Below, piece by piece: positions 19,958 through 27,864 of a stretch of 64,000 bases of DNA. The stretch covers positions 1 to 64,000 of the forward strand of contig JACQZW010000073.1 of NCBI GenBank assembly GCA_016213675.1, in the 5' to 3' direction. The notes under the pieces were generated by a model. That model did not search any database. It was not told the DNA's origin and saw only the letters and a program-made list of their open reading frames with translations. The translations under genes were made by a program, and so were the position numbers. Origin of the DNA: Acidobacteriota bacterium (GTDB lineage: Bacteria > Acidobacteriota > Thermoanaerobaculia > Thermoanaerobaculales > Thermoanaerobaculaceae). How positions within the stretch are numbered: the first letter of the stretch is position 1; each line of letters begins with the position of its first letter.

Positions 19958-21796
19958 TCATTCGATGGTCGGGAGGGGGGCGATCAGGGGTGCCTCCTCC
20001 TCGGTGGGCTGGAACATCACCGCGCCGACGCAGCCGGGCCCGGTGTGCGAGCCGACCACCGGACCGATCTCGGTCTGGAGCAGCTCGGTGATCTTGAAGC
20101 TCTCCTGCAGGAGCACCCGCAGCCGATCCGCCCATACCGGCGCGGCCGCGTGAGCGACGGCGACGACGACCGGCGCCGCGGCGTCCACCCGCTCCTTGAA
20201 GAGCTGGACGAGCCGGGGGTGCGCCGCCTTGCCGCCGCGCACCTTGTCGACCGGGGCCACCTCGCCGCCGACCAGGCCGAGGATCGGCTTGATGCCGAGG
20301 AGGCCGCCGAGCAGGGCGCGGGCCTTGCCGATGCGCCCACCCCGCGCCAGGTACTCCAGGGTGTCGACGACGAAGAGCAGGTGGAGGCGCTGCCGCATCT
20401 CTTCGACCCTGGCCTTGATATCCGCGACCGACACGCCCCGTTGGGCCATGCGCGCGGCCATCAGCGTCAGGAGGCCGAGGCCGGCGGAAACCTGGAAGCT
20501 GTCCACGACGTGCAGGACGGGCGGGGCATCGGCGTTGCGGACCTGCCGGAGCTCGTCCGCGCCCTCGAGCGCGGCCGCGCGCGCGTGGACGACGGTCTGC
20601 GACATCCTCTCCGAGATGTGGACCGACACGACGTCGCTGCGCGACACGATGCCGGCGAACGCGGCGAGGAACTCACCCTTGGTGGGCGGGCTGGTGCGGG
20701 GGTGGACGTCCTTGCGGCTGGCCAGGAGCTTGTAGAAGGCGCCGGGGGTGAGGTCGATCCCGTCCTTGTAGAACTGGTCCCCGAAGATGACCGTCAACGG
20801 GACCACCTGAATGCGGTGCCGGCGGGCCAACTCGGGCGGCAGGTCGCAGGTCGAATCGGCGACGACCCGGACCTTGATCTCGGGCTCGTCGAACTTCACG
20901 AAGCCGAGCGTCTGGAGGCGAATCAGCTCCTCGAGCACCTGGCCGTCGGGGACTGCGGCCGCCTCGACGACGGCGCGGATCGTCGGGCCGACCTGGGCCG
21001 CCTTGAGCACCTCCTGCTGCGCCGGCGTGAAGTGGGTCGCGAAGAACGCCGGTCCGAGCTCGAACCGTACACGGCTCTCCCAGTCCGGCAGGGCCTCCTG
21101 CCCCTCGTCGAAGCGCTGCTGGTCCTCCATCGCCACCGCCATCAGCGACAGGAGGTCCTGGGGGATCTCGCGCTCCATGCCGCTCGGCCCGAGCAGCACG
21201 CGGAACGTCCCGCCCGAAGTGCGACCGAGCCGGGCGAACGCCTTGACCGCGCGCGTGCCCCCGCTCCGCGCCCCGATGACGTCGCCCTCCTGCAGCGCGA
21301 TCTCGCCCTCGGCGACGATGAGCCTCCCGGTGACCACGCTCCGCTGCAACAGGGGGAGGAGCTCGAACAGCGGGGTGAGCTGGAGGTCGCCGACCAGCGA
21401 CTCGAGCCGCTGATCCGCCTCGATGCCGAGCTCCATGCCGACCAGCAGCGTCCGCACCTTCCGCAGCATCGCCGCCGAGGTCAGGCCGGCCACCGGCAGC
21501 AGGATCACGCCGTCGGGGAGATCCTCGTCGCTGCGCTCGTCCTCGGCGAGGAGCACGAGCGTGGAGGGCTTGCCCTCCTCGGCCGGAGCCAGGAACCGCA
21601 TGACCGTGAGGTCGCCGAACCCTTCGACTGTCGCCTGGGCGACGATCACGTTGGGATTGAGCCCGGTTGCGAAGCGCATGCCGCTCGACGAGTTCTCGGC
21701 GGCCACCACCTCGTAGCCGACCTCGGCGAGCCCCCGGCAGAGCTCCTTGCGGCGGTCATCCTGTGTCTCGACGACGAGTACGGTCGGCCGTGCCAT
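19958..21796 (-). CDS. Pseudo-receiver / DUF4388 / DegV fusion protein
   Basis: 612-residue fusion. Residues 5-120 look like a response-regulator receiver fold (TVLVVETQDDRR, LNPNVIVAQATVEG, STLVLLAEDE), but the phospho-acceptor Asp position near residue 54 is Gln/Ala, so it is a pseudo-receiver. Residues about 134-225 match the DUF4388/PATAN pattern (LVGDLQLTPLFELLPLLQ, TGRLIVAEGEIALQEGDVIGA). A winged-helix-like stretch (258-305, ending LIRLQTLGFVKF) leads to a complete DegV domain (308-612): VVADSTCDLPPEL, VVPLTVIFGDQFYKDGIDLT, TSPPTKGEF, then YLARGGRIGKARALLGGLLGIKPIL. DegV proteins bind fatty acids and, in some Gram-positives, present them to fatty-acid kinase. ATG at 21796 follows a GGGGGAG site. 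Confidence 0.87.
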   Translation of the reverse strand: MARPTVLVVETQDDRRKELCRGLAEVGYEVVAAENSSSGMRFATGLNPNVIVAQATVEGFGDLTVMRFLAPAEEGKPSTLVLLAEDERSDEDLPDGVILLPVAGLTSAAMLRKVRTLLVGMELGIEADQRLESLVGDLQLTPLFELLPLLQRSVVTGRLIVAEGEIALQEGDVIGARSGGTRAVKAFARLGRTSGGTFRVLLGPSGMEREIPQDLLSLMAVAMEDQQRFDEGQEALPDWESRVRFELGPAFFATHFTPAQQEVLKAAQVGPTIRAVVEAAAVPDGQVLEELIRLQTLGFVKFDEPEIKVRVVADSTCDLPPELARRHRIQVVPLTVIFGDQFYKDGIDLTPGAFYKLLASRKDVHPRTSPPTKGEFLAAFAGIVSRSDVVSVHISERMSQTVVHARAAALEGADELRQVRNADAPPVLHVVDSFQVSAGLGLLTLMAARMAQRGVSVADIKARVEEMRQRLHLLFVVDTLEYLARGGRIGKARALLGGLLGIKPILGLVGGEVAPVDKVRGGKAAHPRLVQLFKERVDAAAPVVVAVAHAAAPVWADRLRVLLQESFKITELLQTEIGPVVGSHTGPGCVGAVMFQPTEEEAPLIAPLPTIE

Positions 21797-21881
21797 CACT
21801 CCCCCTTCACGATCCGCGGCCGACCCTTCGTGGCGGCCACGGGAACGGGCAGGTCGGTGCTGCGCTCTGTAGTATATCGCC

Positions 21882-22601
21882 ATGAGCAGACGAGTCCTCA
21901 CCGTGCTTGCACACCCCGACGACGCGGAAACGATGGCCGGCGGCACGCTCCTGACGTGGGCGCGGCGCGGCGACCGGATCACGTTGTGCCTGATCACGGA
22001 CGGCGACAAGGGCACCGCCGACCCGAACGACACCCGTGAGGCCGTGGTCGCACGCCGCTCCGTCGAGCAGGAGCGCGCCGCGGCGCGGCTGGGCGCCGAC
22101 GTCGTCCGCCTCGGCTACGCGGACGGTGAGCTGCAGCCGACGATCGCGCTGCGCCGCGACATCGTGAGGGTGATCCGCGAGGTGCGGCCGGACCTCGTCC
22201 TGACCAACGACCCGACCACCTGGTTCCGGCACGGCACCTACATCAACCATCCGGATCACCGGATCGCCGGACACGCCTGCGTCGAAGCGCTCTACCCGGC
22301 CGTGAAGAAGGCGAGCTACTTCCCGGAGCTCGGGCTCGAACCGCACGTGGTCGCCGAGGTGTGGCTCGGCCTCACCGACCACCCGGACGCCTACGTCGAC
22401 ATCACGGACGTGCTCGCCGACAAGATCGACCTGATCTGCGAGCACACCTCGCAGTTTCCCCGCGAGCCCACCGAGAAGGCGTTCACCCGGATGGCCCGCG
22501 AGACCGGCGCGGCGCGCGGCATGGGCGCCGCGGAGGCTTTTCGGACCCTCCGTCTGTCCGCCAGCACCGTTCGCGCCCTCGCCGAGCCCGCCTCCGAGTG
22601 A
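21882..22601 (+). CDS. PIG-L/LmbE-family N-acetyl sugar deacetylase
   Basis: Zinc-dependent deacetylase of 239 residues acting on N-acetylglucosamine-type groups. The zinc motif AHPDDAE sits at the N-terminus (VLTVLAHPDDAETMAGGTL), and the third ligand motif HPDH is in TYINHPDHRIAGH. ITDGDKG after the second strand is typical. Members include BshB (bacillithiol), MshB (mycothiol) and LPS or antibiotic deacetylases; the substrate here is not readable. It is divergent from the DegV fusion, with GTAGTATAT just before the ATG that could be a -10 element of a short-leader promoter. It converges on a membrane glycosyltransferase. Confidence 0.9.
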   Translation: MSRRVLTVLAHPDDAETMAGGTLLTWARRGDRITLCLITDGDKGTADPNDTREAVVARRSVEQERAAARLGADVVRLGYADGELQPTIALRRDIVRVIREVRPDLVLTNDPTTWFRHGTYINHPDHRIAGHACVEALYPAVKKASYFPELGLEPHVVAEVWLGLTDHPDAYVDITDVLADKIDLICEHTSQFPREPTEKAFTRMARETGAARGMGAAEAFRTLRLSASTVRALAEPASE

Positions 22602-22659
22602 ACGACGCGTGTGGCCCGCGGCCGCACCGCCAGCACATCCGTGGGCGGCTCGACCGGTC

Positions 22660-24282
22660 TCAGGGGCGAGTTGGGTAGATGGTCCGCAAGCGGCCACCCG
22701 AGAAGCAGGCAACGACGTCGCCGGGCGCGAGGTCGTGGATGTCGACCGTGAGGGTCTTCGCCGAAGTGAGACTGACCGAGTAGGAGTCGGTCGAGAGCCC
22801 CGGAGTAGCAGTACCGTCGAGCACGAAGCCGCCGCTCGGGTCCGCCGGGCGAACCAGGAAGCGGTTGGCGTCCCGGATCACCGCAACCTCGTCGTCCGGC
22901 ATCGAGAACGTCGATCTCGCGACGAGCGTGCCGCCCTGTCGCAGTCGGACGGCGGGCGCGAACATCGCGACCGCCATGATCACGCCCTCCCTGAAGACGT
23001 ACGCGCCGCCGACCGTGTCCGGCAGGCTGAGAACGAAGAGACGCTCCGAAGGCGGGATCGTCGAGACGTCGGCCAGAAAGATCCGCGCGAGCTCGCCCGC
23101 GTTCCGCCAGCGCCGGTTCCCACCATGCAGGGCGACCCCGTAGCCGAGGCTCGCTGCAACGAGCAGGATCGCCACGGCCTTGCGACCTGGGAGCAGGCGG
23201 GCAAGCGACCAGACGACGAGTATGCAGAGAAACGCCGACGGCAGGTAGACCCAACGTTCTCCCTGGCTGTCGGTGAGGGAGAGCGGCAGGTTGAGCACCG
23301 GGAGAAGCGCGAGGTAGAACGCCACCAAGAGGAACGCTGGTGTCGGCGAGCGCCGCCTCACGAAGCACATGACAAGGCCTGCCAGGGCGAGCGCCACGGT
23401 CACGAGGACCGCGGCGGCCGGCGCGGAACCCGACATGAAGGCGGCCAGCCGTCCCGGGAAGGGCAGGTCGAGTGCGCACGCGGGAAAGGCCAGCAGGTTC
23501 CTCGCGACGACGACCGCGTGGGCGCTGAGGTGCACCGAGACGCCGTACCCCCCGACGAGTCCCCCCAGGATCGCCCAGCGCAACGCCATGAACGCGCCGA
23601 GGCCGGCCAGGAAGAGGGACGGGACCGCGAGGCGGCCGAGGGTGGGATACCCGCGAGTCGTGGAGGACGGGTGAAACAGCTCGTAGGCGATCACCACGAA
23701 GGGTAGCGGCAGCGCCGACTCCTTGGCCATGAGCGCGAGGAGGAAAAGGACGAGGCTCGTGACCAACGCCCGCGTGCTGCCCATGCGCCGGAAGCGCAGG
23801 TATGCGACGAGTGAGCCCAGGGTGAAGGTCGTCGCGATCACGTCGGTACGGCCGGAGATCCAGCTCACCGCCTCGCCGTGACACGGGAGCACGAGAAAGA
23901 GAAGCCCGGCAAGGACCGGGAGCTCGCCCCGCTCCTCGCCACGCCCGAGAAGCAGACTCGCCAGCAGACAGACCAGCCACGCGTTGAGTCCATGAAACAT
24001 CACGTTGGTAAGGTGGTAGCCGGTCGGGTTGAGCCCCCACAGGGCGTGGTCGAGCACCACCGTCAGGGCACTGACCGGCCGAAAGAACCCTCCGCCGAAA
24101 GGCTCGACGATGACGCGCAGGCCCTTCCAGCCGGCCGCGGCCACGAAGTTGAAATCATCGGACTGAAAGAACGCCGTCAAGCTCACGTGGAAGGCGAGGA
24201 GCGCGCCGAGAAGGAACACAGCAGCCGCCATGGCAGCGGCACGCGGGTTGTTGGCCATCGGATGCGCACTCCGGCTCGGCAT
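22660..24282 (-). CDS. Multi-spanning membrane glycosyltransferase, GT39/PMT-like
   Basis: About 540 residues with roughly ten hydrophobic spans, then a soluble beta-rich C-terminal part of about 140 residues (from about position 400). The loop after TM1 reads FFQSDDFNFVAAA, the acidic pair found in PMT/ArnT-like GT-C enzymes, and a later loop reads WISGRTDVIATTF, a pattern shared with O-mannosyltransferase-like bacterial proteins that usually carry C-terminal TPRs; no TPRs are present here. ATG at 24282 is proposed; ATG at 24258 has a comparable ribosome site. It probably transfers sugar from a lipid-linked donor to an envelope acceptor. The 169-base gap upstream shows nothing recognisable. 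Confidence 0.75.
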   Translation of the reverse strand: MPSRSAHPMANNPRAAAMAAAVFLLGALLAFHVSLTAFFQSDDFNFVAAAGWKGLRVIVEPFGGGFFRPVSALTVVLDHALWGLNPTGYHLTNVMFHGLNAWLVCLLASLLLGRGEERGELPVLAGLLFLVLPCHGEAVSWISGRTDVIATTFTLGSLVAYLRFRRMGSTRALVTSLVLFLLALMAKESALPLPFVVIAYELFHPSSTTRGYPTLGRLAVPSLFLAGLGAFMALRWAILGGLVGGYGVSVHLSAHAVVVARNLLAFPACALDLPFPGRLAAFMSGSAPAAAVLVTVALALAGLVMCFVRRRSPTPAFLLVAFYLALLPVLNLPLSLTDSQGERWVYLPSAFLCILVVWSLARLLPGRKAVAILLVAASLGYGVALHGGNRRWRNAGELARIFLADVSTIPPSERLFVLSLPDTVGGAYVFREGVIMAVAMFAPAVRLRQGGTLVARSTFSMPDDEVAVIRDANRFLVRPADPSGGFVLDGTATPGLSTDSYSVSLTSAKTLTVDIHDLAPGDVVACFSGGRLRTIYPTRP

Positions 24283-24451
24283 CACAGGCTCTGTCTCCGA
24301 GCGGAGGCTAGCACGAGCACCTTCGTCGTCACGGCGGCTGCCAGGCCGCACAGTCCCTCAGCGGAGGCGTTCCGCACCCCCTCGCCCGTCCGCCGGCCCC
24401 GGGCGCGCCCTCGCCGAACCGGACGACGACCGACCTCGGCCCCAGGCGGTC

Positions 24452-25975
24452 CTACTGCAGCACCAGGCAGTGAAGGCCGCCCTCGCCGGTCGGGAACATC
24501 GGCACCGGGACCACCGTCACCCCGAGCGACTCGTAGACGCGCCTCTGGGCGTCGAAGATCGGGTTGGGCGCGGCGGCGGCCCGGTCCATGGCCTGCCACA
24601 CCGCCCCGAACGCTGCCTCGACTGCCGTCCAGTTCTCCCCGTCCGGGTCGGCCCGCCAGCCGAGCACCGCCTCTTCGAGCCGGGTTAGGGAGTCCTGCAG
24701 CGCCGCCTGGGCAGGGCGCTCACCGGATGCCGCCGGGAGGTGGTACGGGTAGCGACCCAGCAGGACCGTCTGGCGCCCGTTGCGCCGGTCGACGAACCTG
24801 CCGACGTTGACGGGGTTGCGCACCGGGTGGTCGGCGAGCGGGAGCCGGGCGACGCGATAGCCGCGGCGCGCGAGCTGCGCGGCGACCAGGTCGTACTCGC
24901 GCTGGACCCGGCGGCGCACCTCTTCCGCGATCGGCAGGCCGGACGTCGCGTCGACCGCTGCACCCTCGAACGACGGCACGAAGGCCGTGACCACCATCCC
25001 CGTCCGCACCACGTTGACGACCATGTCGAGGTGGAACAGCTCGTCCGTGACGAGTCCCGGATCGAGCAGCCCGGCCTCCCCGGCGATGACGACCTCGAGA
25101 CCGAAGAAGGCTTCGCGGAACGCCGTCCGCGCGGCCTCGACCTGCGCGCGGGCCAGCCGGCGGCCGGCGTGCGGCACGCCCTCGAGGGTGTCGAGGAACC
25201 GCAGCACGCGATGCCGGCCGATCAGCACCCCCGGACGCCCCTCGGGCAGCCAGACCACCGAGACGTCCCCACCCTCGATGCCAACGCCGCCCCGGTTGGC
25301 CTTCGTGCCGAGCGGAAGGACCCGGAAGTCGGCCGGGAACGCCGCCGCCAGACGATGGACTGGTTCGGCATAGAAGCCGTCGGCATCGCCTCCGACGCCC
25401 AGGACGAGCCGATCGGCGTCGTCGTGGCCGACGACCTCACCCATGTCCCGGGGATACAGCAGGGGCTCCGGGACCTTGAAGAACCTCACGCGGCTCCTGA
25501 CCTTGTCCGCGGACCAGCCGAGTCGCCTCTGGAGGTAGTCCCGGAAGACCTCCTCCTCGTTGCCGAGCGACCCCGGGCTGACCCGCGCGTCGGGAAGCGC
25601 GACGAAGAACCGGGTGTATTCGGGGAACGCGTCGAGGAGCCGGCCGTGCTCGAGCTCGAAGTTCAGCCAGTAGCTCTGGCGCCGGACGAACCTGACCCGG
25701 GGGTCCATGCTGCGGGGGTCGAAACCCTCCGTGGAAGGCAGCATGAAGTACTTCGTCTGGTTGGCGTCTATCCCGATCACGACCCGGCGTCGCGACCGCT
25801 CCGACTCCGGCAGCACCGTGACGCCTGCGCTTCCCAGTCTGAGCCCGGCGAACGGGGTCGCCACCGCGTCTGCGGCCTCGACCCGCCCCGCGACTGCCAG
25901 GATGCCCACGATGGTCACGGGGGCGAGCATCCGGACGACACGGTACGCCGCCGGAATGAGACCTGAGTTGGGCAT
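24452..25975 (-). CDS. Exported guanidino-modifying (arginine/agmatine deiminase-like) enzyme
   Basis: 507 residues starting with a signal peptide (VRMLAPVTIVGILAVAGRVEA). I assign it to the guanidino-group-modifying superfamily on three spaced motifs: EGGD at 234-237, FHLD at 314-317 (the catalytic His/Asp motif) and a C-terminal GEGGLHC with Cys503 placed five residues from the end, as in agmatine deiminase and bacterial peptidylarginine deiminase. Members hydrolyse or transfer the guanidine group of arginine, agmatine, methylarginines or protein arginine. The N-terminal 200 residues are longer than in cytosolic deiminases. It is followed upstream on the same strand by P5C dehydrogenase, which fits arginine/proline use. 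The exact substrate is unknown. Confidence 0.72.
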   Translation of the reverse strand: MPNSGLIPAAYRVVRMLAPVTIVGILAVAGRVEAADAVATPFAGLRLGSAGVTVLPESERSRRRVVIGIDANQTKYFMLPSTEGFDPRSMDPRVRFVRRQSYWLNFELEHGRLLDAFPEYTRFFVALPDARVSPGSLGNEEEVFRDYLQRRLGWSADKVRSRVRFFKVPEPLLYPRDMGEVVGHDDADRLVLGVGGDADGFYAEPVHRLAAAFPADFRVLPLGTKANRGGVGIEGGDVSVVWLPEGRPGVLIGRHRVLRFLDTLEGVPHAGRRLARAQVEAARTAFREAFFGLEVVIAGEAGLLDPGLVTDELFHLDMVVNVVRTGMVVTAFVPSFEGAAVDATSGLPIAEEVRRRVQREYDLVAAQLARRGYRVARLPLADHPVRNPVNVGRFVDRRNGRQTVLLGRYPYHLPAASGERPAQAALQDSLTRLEEAVLGWRADPDGENWTAVEAAFGAVWQAMDRAAAAPNPIFDAQRRVYESLGVTVVPVPMFPTGEGGLHCLVLQ

Positions 25976-26043
25976 TGCCCCGACGGTACCACGCGTGTCC
26001 AGGACCCGGGCGTTGCCCTCGCGTCCCACTCGCCGGAGACGGT

Positions 26044-26069
26044 GCGGGCGGGGATCTCTCCCCGCCCGC
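26044..26069. terminator. Strong stem-loop between P5C dehydrogenase and deiminase-like gene
   Basis: GCGGGCGGGGA and its exact complement TCCCCGCCCGC form an 11-bp stem with a TCTC loop. On the plus strand it is followed by CTTTTCC, the classical orientation of a terminator, although both flanking genes are on the minus strand. It may still terminate P5C dehydrogenase transcription on the minus strand without a U-tail. Confidence 0.6.
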
Positions 26070-26098
26070 CTTTTCCTTGGCCGGTGCCCGGCCGCGAG

Positions 26099-27727
26099 CT
26101 ACTTCTCGCCCATGAACGGATAGGCGAAGTGGGTCGCCGGAACGAAGGTCTCCTTGATCGAGCGGACCGACGCCCAGCGGATCAGGTTCCACATCGAGCC
26201 GGCCTTGTCGTTGGTGCCGGAGGCGCGGGCGCCGCCGAACGGCTGCTGCCCGACCACGGCGCCGGTCGGCTTGTCGTTGATGTAGAAGTTGCCCGCGGTG
26301 TTGACGAGCGCGTCGGCGATCTTCGCGATCACGCCGCGGTCGCGCGCGAACACCGCACCGGTCAGGCCGTAGTCGGACCCGGCGTCGCACAGGGCGAGCG
26401 CCTCGTCCAGCTTGGCGTCGTCGTAGACGAACAGCGTGAGCACCGGTCCGAAGATCTCCTCGCGCAGCAGCCGGAAGTTCGGGTCGGTGGTCAGCACCAC
26501 GGTGGGCTGGATGTAGTAGCCCACCGAGTCGTCGCAGGAGCCGCCGAAGACGATCTCGGCCTCGCCGGACGCCTTCGCGTAGTCGATGTACTCCTTGATC
26601 GACTCGAACGCCGCCTTGTCGATGACCGCCGCCATGAAGTTGGTGAAGTCCTCGGGGTCGCCCATCTTGACCTGGGCGAGCTGGTCGAGCAGCCCGGCGC
26701 GCACCTTCGGCCACAGCGACGAGGGGATGTAGGCGCGCGAGGCCGCCGAGCACTTCTGCCCCTGGTACTCGAAGGCGCCCCGGACGAGCGCCGTCACCAG
26801 GGCATCCACGTCGGCCGAGGCGTGGGCGAAGACGAAGTCCTTGCCGCCGGTCTCGCCGACGATTCGCGGATAGCTCTTGTAGGTCGCGATGTTGGCGCCG
26901 ATCGTCTTCCACATCGAGTGGAACACCGAGGTCGAGCCGGTGAAGTGGATTCCGGCGAACTCCGGCGATGCCAAAACCGGGTCGCCTACCTCGCCGCCCG
27001 AGCCGACGACCAGGTTGATCACGCCGGGCGGCAGGCCGGCTGCCTCGAGCAGCCTCAGGTTAAAATATGCCGGGTAGACCCCGGTCGACGCCGGCTTCCA
27101 CAGCACGGTGTTCCCCATCAGCGCCGGCGAGGTCGGCAGGTTCGCGCCGATCGAGGTGAAGTTGAACGGCGTCACCGCGAAGACGAACCCCTCGAGGGCG
27201 CGGTACTCGGTGCGGTTCCACATCCCCGGCGACGAGATCGGCTGGTTCTCGTAGATCTGTTGCGCGAAGTAGGGGTTGAAGCGCCAGAAATCGATGACCT
27301 CGCAGGCGGAGTCGATCTCGGCCTGAAACGCGGTCTTGGACTGGCCGAGCATGGTCGCCGCGTTGAGCGTGTCGCGCCACGGCCCGGCGAGCAGGTCCGC
27401 GGCCTTCAGCAGAACCGCCGCCCGGTCGTACCACGGGGTCGCCGCCCACGCCCGGCGTGCCTCGCGGGCCGCGTCGATGGCCCGCTGGACCTCGGGCTTG
27501 CCAGCCTTGTGGTAGCGGGCCAGCACGTGGCCGTGGTCGTGCGGGACGATGCACGTCCCCATCCGGCCGGTGCGGATCTCCTCGCCGCCGATGATCAGCG
27601 GGATCTCGATCTCGGACGCCTTGAGCTCGGCGAGCTTGGCCTTGAGCGACCTCTTCTCCGACGAGCCCGGAGCGTACGACTTGATCGGCTCGTTGACAGG
27701 CTGGGGAACGCGGAACGTACCGTTCAT
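26099..27727 (-). CDS. 1-pyrroline-5-carboxylate dehydrogenase
   Basis: NAD(P)-dependent aldehyde dehydrogenase of 542 residues that oxidises glutamate semialdehyde to glutamate, the last step of proline and arginine breakdown. Motifs: FAVTPFNFTSIGANLPTSPA and GNTVLWKPAST (cofactor site), HFTGSTSVFHSMWK, GETGGKDFVFAH, and the catalytic Cys in EYQGQKCSAASRAYIP. GQKCSA with TGSTxVF is characteristic of the mammalian/bacterial P5CDH branch rather than generic ALDHs. ATG at 27727 follows GGGAGGT. A longer frame upstream is a shadow. It stands alone after the divergent glycosyltransferase operon; PutA-type proline dehydrogenase is not in the window. Confidence 0.93.
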   Translation of the reverse strand: MNGTFRVPQPVNEPIKSYAPGSSEKRSLKAKLAELKASEIEIPLIIGGEEIRTGRMGTCIVPHDHGHVLARYHKAGKPEVQRAIDAAREARRAWAATPWYDRAAVLLKAADLLAGPWRDTLNAATMLGQSKTAFQAEIDSACEVIDFWRFNPYFAQQIYENQPISSPGMWNRTEYRALEGFVFAVTPFNFTSIGANLPTSPALMGNTVLWKPASTGVYPAYFNLRLLEAAGLPPGVINLVVGSGGEVGDPVLASPEFAGIHFTGSTSVFHSMWKTIGANIATYKSYPRIVGETGGKDFVFAHASADVDALVTALVRGAFEYQGQKCSAASRAYIPSSLWPKVRAGLLDQLAQVKMGDPEDFTNFMAAVIDKAAFESIKEYIDYAKASGEAEIVFGGSCDDSVGYYIQPTVVLTTDPNFRLLREEIFGPVLTLFVYDDAKLDEALALCDAGSDYGLTGAVFARDRGVIAKIADALVNTAGNFYINDKPTGAVVGQQPFGGARASGTNDKAGSMWNLIRWASVRSIKETFVPATHFAYPFMGEK

Positions 27728-27751
27728 CGGGACCTCCCGCCGGCGCACCCG

Positions 27752-27765
27752 CTTGTGAAAACAAG
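27752..27765. promoter_or_regulatory. Short palindrome upstream of P5C dehydrogenase
   Basis: CTTGT-GAAA-ACAAG is a 5-4-5 palindrome 24 bases before the dehydrogenase start, in a 137-base divergent gap that otherwise lacks genes. AT-rich for its surroundings, it could be a repressor site or promoter part. Confidence 0.3.
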
Positions 27766-27864
27766 GCGCAAACCCGGCTGCGGGAGCATACGGACGTTCC
27801 CGCCCCCGGTCAACCGGGACCTGGCGCGCCGCCGCGGCCGCACCCCCTGCCGTATCATGCTGCG

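Noticed and set aside
27765..27815. A third copy of the TTCCCGG/GCGAAAC upstream motif near the glycosyltransferase start
   Set aside because: Similar words occur but in a different order, and spacing does not match the two convincing copies.
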